In this document: piece by piece, positions 8,348 through 16,121 of the stretch | Layout: every line of letters begins with the position of its first letter | Numbering within the stretch: position 1 is the stretch's first letter | Assembly (NCBI GenBank): GCA_963779225.1 | Contig: CAVZWW010000003.1 | Span: forward strand, 3,658,001-3,722,000 | Direction of reading: 5' to 3' | DNA: 64,000 bases | From: CAVPCZ01 sp963779225 | GTDB lineage: Bacteria > Bacteroidota > Ignavibacteria > UBA10030 > UBA6906 | The notes under the pieces: generated by a model | Database searches by the model: none | What the model was told of the DNA's origin: nothing | What the model saw: the letters and a program-made list of their open reading frames with translations, nothing else | Made by a program: the position numbers and the translations under genes

Positions 8348-9481
8348 CTACTTCGCCCAGACAGTTCGGTTGACATAACCAATATAACTCACGATGATGC
8401 GCAAGACTTTTTCGGATACGTTTGCGACATTATAATCTTGCACAATCTGAAGTGTACGACCTGTTTCGCGTTTTTGGCTTTTCAGCACGGACATTGCTTG
8501 AAGGATTCTGTGCGTTTCCAGTCCAGTCATCATTACGGCACCTTCCTCCATTCCCTCCGGCCTTTCATGTGCTTCCCGAATATTCAAAGCGGGAAAATTC
8601 AGAATGGACGCTTCCTCTGTAATGGTGCCGCTGTCCGAAAGAACAACATGGGCATACTTTTGAAGCTTTACGTAATCCGTGAAAGCAAACGGCTTCATCA
8701 ACTCAACCTGGGCCGGCAATGCGATGCCTTGGGCCTCAAATCTTTTTCGTGTTCTTGGATGGGTGGAGACGATAACGCGCTCGCGAAACGTCTTTGCAAG
8801 AGTCGTCAGGACATCAACAAGCTGCGCGAACCGTCCCTCATCATCGACGTTTTCCTCTCTGTGCGCACTCACCAGAAAGTACTGCCGCGGTTTCAAGTGC
8901 AACTTCGCCAGAATCGACGAGCGACCGATCTTTTTTCGGTAGGCTGTGAGTACTTCAAACATTGGACTTCCTGTTTTGATCACCCGGTCCATCGATAACC
9001 CTTCCCTCAATAAATATTCGCGAGCTATTGAGCTATATGTAAGGTTGATATCTGCAATGTGATCAACGATTTTGCGATTGATCTCTTCAGGTACCCGCTC
9101 GTCAAAGCACCGATTTCCCGCCTCCATATGGAAGATAGGAATCTTTCTCCTCTTTGCGGCAATGGCTGCCAGACAACTATTGGTATCTCCCAAGATCAGA
9201 AGGGCATCAGGGGTAAATTGAGACAATGCCCCATCCATCCGTGCGATGATCAATCCAATGGTCTCAGAGACGTTTTGCCCGACCGCTTTCATGTACAGAT
9301 CAGGTGCACGGAGTTCAAGATCCTTGAAGAATATCTCATTCAATTCGTAGTCATAGTTCTGACCCGTATGGATGAGTGTGTGGTCTACTGCCGGTTCTGC
9401 CTCGAGCCTGGCAATCACTCGCGAGAGCCGGATGATTTCTGGACGTGTGCCCACCAGAGTGGTTATTTTCAGCTTCTTCAC
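8348..9481 (-). CDS. fnlC: UDP-N-acetyl-L-fucosamine synthase (2-epimerase)
   Basis: This 377-residue enzyme of the UDP-GlcNAc 2-epimerase superfamily catalyses the last step of UDP-L-FucNAc synthesis, epimerising UDP-N-acetyl-L-pneumosamine at C2. It has GTRPEIIRL at the N-terminus and, decisively, MEAGNRCFDERVPEEINR, where WecB enzymes have EAGLR; the GNRCFD form marks the FnlC/WbjD/CapG branch. SDSGTITEEASIL follows in the UDP-binding half. The start is GTG with AAAGG about 7 nt upstream. It lies 18 bp after fnlB and 21 bp before wbuB, within one operon. Confidence 0.92.
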   Translation of the reverse strand: MKKLKITTLVGTRPEIIRLSRVIARLEAEPAVDHTLIHTGQNYDYELNEIFFKDLELRAPDLYMKAVGQNVSETIGLIIARMDGALSQFTPDALLILGDTNSCLAAIAAKRRKIPIFHMEAGNRCFDERVPEEINRKIVDHIADINLTYSSIAREYLLREGLSMDRVIKTGSPMFEVLTAYRKKIGRSSILAKLHLKPRQYFLVSAHREENVDDEGRFAQLVDVLTTLAKTFRERVIVSTHPRTRKRFEAQGIALPAQVELMKPFAFTDYVKLQKYAHVVLSDSGTITEEASILNFPALNIREAHERPEGMEEGAVMMTGLETHRILQAMSVLKSQKRETGRTLQIVQDYNVANVSEKVLRIIVSYIGYVNRTVWAK

Positions 9482-9499
9482 GAATCGACCTTTGTCTCA

Positions 9500-10621
9500 T
9501 TACTGTATGTTAGTGACGGGGAGTTGATATGTATCCGGAATATTCTTGTCGAACATTTCAGAGGCCCAGAAGAGGACGATGAGATCTCTCTCTCCGACAT
9601 TCTCAATGGAGTGCGTATACCCGGGTGGGATGTCTACGATCCTGAATTCGCTGCCGATGATGGGATAGGACAGAATCTCCGTGCCTGAAATCTGCCGGAA
9701 GCGGATCACCGCCTCACCTTCAAGGACGCAGAATTTCTCAACCTTGGTGTGGTGGAAATGGTTGCCCCGTATGACCCCCGGTTTTGTCCTCGAAACAAAG
9801 AACTGGCCAACGTGTGGGGATTTGATCAGTTCTGCCAGCGAACCTCGATTGTCTTTTTGGATCGTGAGTTGATATTCAAATGAGTCTTCAGGCAAAAATG
9901 AAAGATACGTCGCGTACAGTGCCCTCAGGAAGGGATCGCTCATGTCCGGAAGGAGCAGTCTCGAGCGGATGTCGTGCATTTGGTGTATCTCGTGGACCAA
10001 CTCCTTGAGCGCAATGCGCGTCGTTGGACCTGCCGTCCGGCGGTAGGTGCCTGCACAAGGTGCCTCATCCAATATCCCTATGAACGCCCGGACTGCATCA
10101 TCGATATAGATCAATTCGACTGTTCGTTTTGGATCGCTGATTGAGATTTCAAGCCCGCGGGCGATGTTGTAGCAGAATGTGGCTACTGCCGAATTGTAGT
10201 TTGGCTTGCTCCACTTGCCGAACACGTTTGACAGCCGGAAGATGACTGCGCTTCCGCCGGCCGCCCCGTACTCTTCCAGAATCGCTTCCGCCTTTCGCTT
10301 ACTGAGTCCGTAAGGATTGTCCAATTGGGCCTGAGTAGAGGAAGAGAACACGATCACCGGCTTAGTGCCACGCTTCAGGAGGGCCTTCACAATCCGCGAC
10401 GTCAGGTTTGTATTGCCCTCGGCGAATTCTTCCTCATGCTGAGGACGGTTGACACCTGCGAGATGAAAGACCACATCTGCAGCCTCTAGGTGGGCAAACA
10501 GGTCTTCCTGTTTGTCCTGAATATCGAACTGCAAGAGCGTCAGTTCCGGATGAAGCCGAAGGACCTCCACGAGGTTCTTTCCCACAAATCCTGCTGACCC
10601 TGTAACGAGGACTGTTTTCAT
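9500..10621 (-). CDS. fnlB: UDP-2-acetamido-2,6-dideoxy-hexulose reductase with cupin domain
   Basis: The 373-residue bifunctional enzyme (FnlB/WbjC/CapF type) works between FnlA and FnlC. The N-terminal 240 residues are an extended SDR (VLVTGSAGFVGKNL, catalytic YGLSK). The last 120 form a cupin with the metal-binding HFHHTKVEKF and PPGYTHSIEN motifs. In studied homologues the cupin does the C3 epimerisation and the SDR the C4 reduction. The ATG at 10621 has GAGGGGA just upstream; longer in-frame starts would overlap fnlA. The full domain layout and key residues are present. Confidence 0.92.
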   Translation of the reverse strand: MKTVLVTGSAGFVGKNLVEVLRLHPELTLLQFDIQDKQEDLFAHLEAADVVFHLAGVNRPQHEEEFAEGNTNLTSRIVKALLKRGTKPVIVFSSSTQAQLDNPYGLSKRKAEAILEEYGAAGGSAVIFRLSNVFGKWSKPNYNSAVATFCYNIARGLEISISDPKRTVELIYIDDAVRAFIGILDEAPCAGTYRRTAGPTTRIALKELVHEIHQMHDIRSRLLLPDMSDPFLRALYATYLSFLPEDSFEYQLTIQKDNRGSLAELIKSPHVGQFFVSRTKPGVIRGNHFHHTKVEKFCVLEGEAVIRFRQISGTEILSYPIIGSEFRIVDIPPGYTHSIENVGERDLIVLFWASEMFDKNIPDTYQLPVTNIQ

Positions 10622-10628
10622 TTCCCCT

Positions 10629-11696
10629 CTATGCGACGTCTGAATTTGACGACACGGCGACGGACACATTGCGCTGTGCGGTCTTTTGTGATTTCATTTC
10701 CGTCTGTATGAAGTCCAGAGATTGGAGCAACGTCACCATTTCATCGACATTGAGAATTCTGGCATTGTTCGAATTGTAATCATCGAACGACGCAATCTCG
10801 GGTTTCCCCTCCGAAAAGAATACGCTGTAATTCAGATCACGATTATCCGCTCTGACCCGGAAGTACTTGCCATGGTCTTCCGATTGTCCACGTTCTTCAC
10901 GTGTAAGAAGTGTTTCATACTGCTTTTCGCCATGTCGGGTACCGATAACCCTAACGGGATTCTCCGCACAAAACACCTTCTTTACCGCGAGAGCCAAGGT
11001 CTCTATAGTTGCAGCAGGAGCCTTCTGCACGAAGATATCTCCTTGCCCCCCGTGCTCGAAGGCATACAACACCAGGTCAACCGCGTCTTCAATTGACATC
11101 ATGAACCGCGTCATAAGGGGCTCAGTGATGGTGAGTGGCTTCCCTTCGCGTATCTGCTGGATGAATAGGGGAATCACTGATCCACGTGAGGCCATGACGT
11201 TTCCGTATCTAGTACCGCAGAGAATCGTTGCCGACTTTCTTGCCAAACGGGACTTCGCGACCATCAGCTTTTCCATCATAGCCTTGGATATTCCCATGGC
11301 ATTGATGGGATAGACAGCCTTGTCAGTGCTCAACACGATGACGCGTTTGACCTTGTGTGCGATAGCCGCGTTCATGACGTTCTCAGCTCCAAGCGCGTTC
11401 GTGCGGAGAGCTTCCAGGGGATAGAACTCGCAAGAGGGCACTTGTTTGAGGGCCGCAGCATGAAAGACATAATCCACGCCATACATAGCAGAAGCAATTG
11501 AATCGTAACTACGAACATCCCCGATATACGACTTAATTTTGGGATTCGCGTAGTGCATCCGAATTTCTTCCTGCTTCTTCTCATCTCGGCTAAAGACGCG
11601 AATTTCATGAATATTCGTCTTTAGAAACCTACGGAGAACTGCGTTCCCAAAAGTCCCGGTTCCACCGGTTATCAGCAGCGTCTTGCCTGTAAACAT
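10629..11696 (-). CDS. fnlA: UDP-N-acetylglucosamine 4,6-dehydratase / 5-epimerase
   Basis: The 355-residue enzyme begins UDP-L-FucNAc synthesis by 4,6-dehydration and C5 epimerisation of UDP-GlcNAc. It shows the NAD-binding TGGTGTFG at residues 10-17, VFSRDEKKQEEIR typical of this branch, the LSTDKAVYP motif and NAMGISKAMMEK, where Met replaces the usual SDR Tyr, as in PseB and FnlA. It is the first gene of the fnlA-fnlB-fnlC-wbuB operon; fnlB starts 7 bp downstream. The C-terminal 20 residues are Ser/Asn/Val-rich and not obviously conserved. Confidence 0.93.
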   Translation of the reverse strand: MFTGKTLLITGGTGTFGNAVLRRFLKTNIHEIRVFSRDEKKQEEIRMHYANPKIKSYIGDVRSYDSIASAMYGVDYVFHAAALKQVPSCEFYPLEALRTNALGAENVMNAAIAHKVKRVIVLSTDKAVYPINAMGISKAMMEKLMVAKSRLARKSATILCGTRYGNVMASRGSVIPLFIQQIREGKPLTITEPLMTRFMMSIEDAVDLVLYAFEHGGQGDIFVQKAPAATIETLALAVKKVFCAENPVRVIGTRHGEKQYETLLTREERGQSEDHGKYFRVRADNRDLNYSVFFSEGKPEIASFDDYNSNNARILNVDEMVTLLQSLDFIQTEMKSQKTAQRNVSVAVSSNSDVA

Positions 11697-12218
11697 TTCG
11701 GTTCCTTTTTGTGCTTTTTAGATCCCTATGGCTGTGACCTTGTTTCATCATTCTATGTCTCGTGCATCTTTTCTTTGTCTACCCTTGCTACAGACAGAGT
11801 CACTCGTTCCTTGCTGAGGTTATCCTTTTTGCCTGGATGTCTGTCCGAGCATTCGCTCTGAACACGTGGTGTAATGATCTCATCTGCCGGCATATTTTTA
11901 GGAGAGACAGCCGATGCTCCACTATGTAGCGGAGCAATGAGTAAGATATGCCGTCCGTTCGAGCCTAACCAGAATTTCCTTCCGCCTCCATCCTTGATGA
12001 AATCATTACCGAAGGACCACATAGCGTTCCTTGATTCTCTCCAGAAACCTGCGATGCGGGAACTGATCCTGGTCAGCTGATCACAAAACGAAGAGTTATC
12101 GAAGAACCGGCCGGATCAATCAGACCCGCATATGCTTCTGTAGATTCCAACTTATTAGAACCTCTTGCACTTACCCTCAACTAGAGACTATGGGATCGTG
12201 CCCCTGGATTTTGTATGA
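11697..12218. other. Intergenic region upstream of fnlA
   Basis: There are 522 bp between the acetyltransferase and fnlA. A promoter for the fnl operon should lie here on the minus strand, but no clear -35/-10 pair or JUMPstart-like element was seen. An 89-codon open stretch (11753-12022, minus) has no recognisable family, no good ribosome site and skewed composition, so it is not called. Confidence 0.4.
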
Positions 12219-12806
12219 TCAAACGCCGGCGTCGGAGAATCGAGGTTGCGCGTACTCACCCTCCCTTGGTTGGCGATGCAGCATTTGGTCGTGGATTCTC
12301 CGATCCTCTTCATTATTAAATCGGTCGCGCAGTTTTCGCGCTGGGATTCCGCCCCAAATTTCGTACGCTGGCACATTCTGCGTCACTACAGCACCGGCCG
12401 CAATTATTGTGCCCCGTCCGATTCGCACCCCGGCCATGATGATCGCGCCGTAGCCAACCCATACATCCGCTTCGACTTTGGTTGCTTCTAATTCTGGACG
12501 ACCAGAAAAAATCATTGGGATACCGACACGGTCAAAGCGATGGTCACCTCCAACAATAGCCACTCGAGGTCCAAACATAACGTAGCACTCAAGCTCAACC
12601 CTTGGGCCAATCTGGCAGCCTTCACCGATAAAACCGAATTCACCGGCTACTAGATCTCGGCTTATCCTAGACCGAGGAGAAATATGGAAGGTTGGATGGA
12701 CAGATGTAAGCCCATACCGAAAAATCCTATATCGATTCCGAATGCGGACAAAAACATGATAGACTGTTAGGTTCGAACGTAAAGCTCTTCTGAGTTTCAG
12801 GATCAT
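12219..12806 (-). CDS. Hexapeptide-repeat (left-handed beta-helix) acetyltransferase
   Basis: The 195-residue protein is a LbH O- or N-acetyltransferase of the WcaF/CatB/VatD group. Imperfect hexapeptides run from about residue 45 to 165 (ISRDLVAGEFGFIGEG, then VEADVWVGYGAIIMAGVRIG, VVTQNVPAYEIWGGIPARKL). The catalytic histidine is probably that in VGGDHRFD. The ATG at 12806 has AGGAGG 5 nt upstream and overlaps the stop of the glycosyltransferase by 4 bp (ATGA), so the two are translationally coupled. It likely acetylates a sugar residue of the surface glycan; the acceptor cannot be predicted. Confidence 0.85.
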   Translation of the reverse strand: MILKLRRALRSNLTVYHVFVRIRNRYRIFRYGLTSVHPTFHISPRSRISRDLVAGEFGFIGEGCQIGPRVELECYVMFGPRVAIVGGDHRFDRVGIPMIFSGRPELEATKVEADVWVGYGAIIMAGVRIGRGTIIAAGAVVTQNVPAYEIWGGIPARKLRDRFNNEEDRRIHDQMLHRQPREGEYAQPRFSDAGV

Positions 12807-14161
12807 TTTTCCTCCTGATTTTGGGGATTGCGCGGAGATGCACATTTCTGCAAGCTGTATTCCATTGCGTGTCGAAATCCCTCTACCGGATCCGCAGCTT
12901 TCCGCCACGCACTGAGAACAAGCGGCGATGACACTTGATACCGCGAGAGATTTGCTTCATTACTAACGTCCAGCAGAGCGTCAATAAGCGATTGAAGATC
13001 ACCCAGGTGGAATGACCGGCCATTCTCTCCATCCCGTAACAGCTCGGCAGCCGCGCCCACAACGTCCGAACAGATCAGGGCCAACCCCGCACATGCTGCC
13101 TCATTTACTACCACACCCCAAGGTTCGTATTCAGACGGCAATACAAGTACATCTGCAAGTCGGAACATTGCCGACATCCTTTCGGGAGAACCGATGAATC
13201 CGGTCCATACGACACGCTCTTGTAGCCGCGCTGGCAAGCGCTCCTTAAGCTCGGCATCAAGCGGCCCTCCTCCTGCAATTACTAAATCCCAATTGGGTCG
13301 TTGATCGGCCATACGGGCAAAGGCGTCAATCAACAAGTCAATTCGTTTAACCGCAACGAGTCGGCCAGAATAGAGGAAGCGGTGGCGGCCAGCATCAAGG
13401 TGAAACTCCGTCCTAAGCGAGTCTCTGATGTGAGACGAAACATGCTCGATCAGAGAATAGTCAGGTTCGAAAGGTGAGAGGAAAATTTGTTCTGGTCGGG
13501 CACCATATCTTTTGAAGAATAGTCCCCCAAGGTTACCACACGGAAGAAGAGCAGTACATCGTGAGACCGCATATGACACTACAATTTTCTTTATTCGAGC
13601 CTTCATTCCTGAATGTCGATCCCCCTTAATGTTGCTATCGCCAGACAGCAGGCAAGGAATGTTTTTCCTGTGGCACCATTCGAGCACCATCATGTGAGCG
13701 AGACTGCCATACCCAAGAATGAATACAACTATTGGTTGACGTGAGCGGATCTGGCGAATGAGTTCAAGCCCTTTCGACCAATCGCGCCCGATGGCCGCGA
13801 AGCCCCGCGTTGCGGCAAAAGACTCTTCACCCTTCCCCAAGATGACCGCGTTGATGGCGGGCGGCATAGTGATTTGCCAATGGCCTGTACTGAATTCATA
13901 CGAGTATAGGGTGTGCAGAGAGAATTCGGGCAATTCCTCTGCTACCCGACGAAGGAAATGGGTTCCGTAGGGCGTAATTCCATTGCTGACCGCAAGCACA
14001 GATGGCTTTTGAGATGCTGTTTTTGATGGAGTTCCGGTTTCTTGCTTTGACCATATCGATGAAACAATTCGTACCAAGTTATTCCAGATGATCGCAAGGC
14101 TGTAGCTTTGTTGAACAACTATTTGGGTTCGGGGAATCAATATGCTGCGAGTGTGCTGCAT
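12803..14161 (-). CDS. Family 4 glycosyltransferase
   Basis: The 452-residue GT-B glycosyltransferase has a C-terminal GT1/GT4 donor domain with FLYSGRLVAVKRIDLLIDAF, VIAGGGPLDAELK, VWTGFIGS and the E-x7-E type motif in PSEYEPWGVVVNEAACAG (residues about 270-400). The ATG at 14161 has GGAG 6 nt upstream; upstream extension to 14251 is open but lacks a site. The first 60 residues are basic and unlike standard GT4 N-termini. Upstream, 181 bp separate it from IS256 copy 1, which may have displaced its original promoter. Confidence 0.85.
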   Translation of the reverse strand: MQHTRSILIPRTQIVVQQSYSLAIIWNNLVRIVSSIWSKQETGTPSKTASQKPSVLAVSNGITPYGTHFLRRVAEELPEFSLHTLYSYEFSTGHWQITMPPAINAVILGKGEESFAATRGFAAIGRDWSKGLELIRQIRSRQPIVVFILGYGSLAHMMVLEWCHRKNIPCLLSGDSNIKGDRHSGMKARIKKIVVSYAVSRCTALLPCGNLGGLFFKRYGARPEQIFLSPFEPDYSLIEHVSSHIRDSLRTEFHLDAGRHRFLYSGRLVAVKRIDLLIDAFARMADQRPNWDLVIAGGGPLDAELKERLPARLQERVVWTGFIGSPERMSAMFRLADVLVLPSEYEPWGVVVNEAACAGLALICSDVVGAAAELLRDGENGRSFHLGDLQSLIDALLDVSNEANLSRYQVSSPLVLSAWRKAADPVEGFRHAMEYSLQKCASPRNPQNQEEK

Positions 14162-14342
14162 GGATAGCTCCAATCTTGGTTGATCTTGATGGATAGCTTC
14201 CGAGGCGTAGGCCGGTTGTTGAATTGTGCTCCTTCTGATTCTTGTCTCCAATAGTTGTTCAACGCAGTAGCGAGCACACGCAAGTAGTCATACCCTCTGA
14301 CACGGCTGCATTCCTCCCCGTGACACACGGTGTACAACAATT

Positions 14343-15664
14343 GAGACTGTAAGGAATTTTGTGTTTGTGAGCCATACGAGTATATTGGATCAGGAGGTTC
14401 CGTATGGCGAAGAAACGAGAAGCGATTGACCCCTCATTGCTCGATGAGCTCCTTGCGGGCCGGGACCCAAAGACGGTTCTCAGTTCTGAAGGGCTGTTAG
14501 GCGAACTGCAGAAGGCCCTGGCCGAACGTATCCTGAACGCCGAGATGGATCATCATCTTGACGGCCTGGAAGAACAGGAAGCTGGCAACCACCGCAATGG
14601 AACCAGCACCAAAACTGTCCTGACCGACTCTAGCGCGATCGATGTGTCGATTCCGCGCGACCGGCAAGGGCGTTTTGAACCAGCCTTGATTGCCAAATAC
14701 CGGCGTCGCCTCCCCGGCTTCGACCAGAAGGTCATTGCTCTCTATGCCCGGGGGATGAGCACGCGGGATATCCAAAGCCATTTGCGAGAGCTCTACGGCG
14801 TCGAGATCTCCCCGGAACTCGTCTCCGCGGTGACTGATGCCGTTTTGGAGGAAGTCACCCAATGGCAGAACCGACCGCTGGAGCGAGTCTACGCGATCGT
14901 GTTTTTCGATGCGCTCCGGGTGAAGATCCGGGACGAGGGAACGGTCAAGAACAAGGCCGTCTACCTCGCGATCGGCGTGCGCTGCTCCGGGCACAAGGAA
15001 GTCCTGGGCTTGTGGATCGAGCAGACTGAAGGGGCAAAATTCTGGCTTCGAGTCATGACCGAGCTGAAGAACCGGGGAGCCGAAGACATCCTCATTGCCG
15101 TGGTCGACGGTCTCAAGGGGTTCCCGGAGGCCATTACGGCGGTTTTCCCCCAGGCCGAGATCCAGACCTGCATCGTCCACTTGCTCCGCTATTCGATGCA
15201 CTTTGCCTCGTGGAAGGAACGTAAAGCGCTCAGCAGCGCTCTGAGGCCCGTCTACCAGGCAGCGACCGCGGAAGAGGCCCGACACCGGCTCGAGGAGTTC
15301 TCCGACGGCCCGTGGGGACAGAAGTACCCGATGATCGCTCAAAGTTGGCGGAGGAACTGGGAACAAGTGATTCCCTTCTTCGCCTTCCCTGTGGAGGTCC
15401 GGCGGATGATCTACACCACCAATGCGATTGAAAGTCTCCATAGCCAAGTCAGAAGAGCGATTCGAGGTCGGGGCCACTTCCCGAACGATGAAGCAGCAAC
15501 GAAACTGATCTGGCTCGTGTTACGTAACGTACAGGACAAATGGATCAAACCTCCGATTGCCTGGCACAAAGCGATGAGTCAGTTTGCAATCCACTTCCAA
15601 GACAGATTTGTGATCAACACCTAAACCACAGACCATGCTCACACACAAAATATCTTACACACCC
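14343..15664 (+). mobile_element. IS256-family insertion sequence, copy 1
   Basis: The element is 1322 bp with an 8-bp target duplication CAACAATT at 14335-14342 and 15665-15672. The ends are imperfect inverted repeats: GAGACTGTAAGGAATTTTGT at the left and, read inward, GGGTGTGTAAGATATTTTGT at the right. It is almost identical to the inverted copy at 31313-32635, differing by one G just upstream of the transposase start. Confidence 0.95.
14404..15624 (+). CDS. IS256-family (mutator) transposase
   Basis: The 406-residue DDE transposase of the mutator type has the N-terminal GNHRNGTSTKTV and VSIPRDRQGRFEP blocks, FFDALRVKIRDEG with the first catalytic Asp, VVDGLKGFPEAI with the second, QTCIVHLLR and the C-terminal TTNAIESLHSQVRR with the catalytic Glu. 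AGGAGG lies 8 nt before the ATG. The reading frame is intact, and the second copy encodes the same protein, so it is probably active and recently moved. Confidence 0.95.
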   Translation: MAKKREAIDPSLLDELLAGRDPKTVLSSEGLLGELQKALAERILNAEMDHHLDGLEEQEAGNHRNGTSTKTVLTDSSAIDVSIPRDRQGRFEPALIAKYRRRLPGFDQKVIALYARGMSTRDIQSHLRELYGVEISPELVSAVTDAVLEEVTQWQNRPLERVYAIVFFDALRVKIRDEGTVKNKAVYLAIGVRCSGHKEVLGLWIEQTEGAKFWLRVMTELKNRGAEDILIAVVDGLKGFPEAITAVFPQAEIQTCIVHLLRYSMHFASWKERKALSSALRPVYQAATAEEARHRLEEFSDGPWGQKYPMIAQSWRRNWEQVIPFFAFPVEVRRMIYTTNAIESLHSQVRRAIRGRGHFPNDEAATKLIWLVLRNVQDKWIKPPIAWHKAMSQFAIHFQDRFVINT

Positions 15665-16121
15665 CAACAATTCACCAAATCACCAAAGCTACTGACTGCT
15701 TCAGCTCCGAAGCGCTCAACACAGAATCTCAGATGCCATATACAACCTTTGCATCCCCCCAAAATGAATCGGCGTGACACATTGATCTGTCCCCTCGAAG
15801 GAGAGGCAGATTTCAACGCCGCGGTGCCTTGTCGACAAGTTACCGCTCCTGCAATTTGTAGAATCTACATTGTGATTCGGCATGATTAGCATCCAGATCG
15901 ATATTCGGCCGCGAGGCTAACACCTAGACTTTCTGATTCCTAGTTGGGCCTTCGAGTTTTTGAAGGACATCTGTGACAATGGCACGATGAGGACACCGCC
16001 ATGCCCGACGGCATGATTGTTGATCCACCTATACCTCGAGAATGATACTGAGACCTTGATTCAGAGCATAGAAAAGCATACACTTTATACTATTAGACAA
16101 CTAGGGGAAGGTGCCCAACTC
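15665..16121. other. Intergenic region between IS256 copy 1 and the beta-helix gene
   Basis: These 457 bp hold no recognisable gene; the short open frames are unlike any family. It should contain the promoter of the plus-strand beta-helix gene, but no clear promoter was seen. Confidence 0.35.

Noticed and set aside
11753..12022. An 89-codon minus-strand frame upstream of fnlA
   Set aside because: No ribosome site, no motif and no neighbour support; more likely intergenic.
14497..15477. A 326-codon open frame on the minus strand within IS256 copy 1, mirrored at 31500-32480 in copy 2
   Set aside because: It lies entirely antisense to the transposase, has no family motif and no ribosome site; its length is a by-product of GC-rich codon use.
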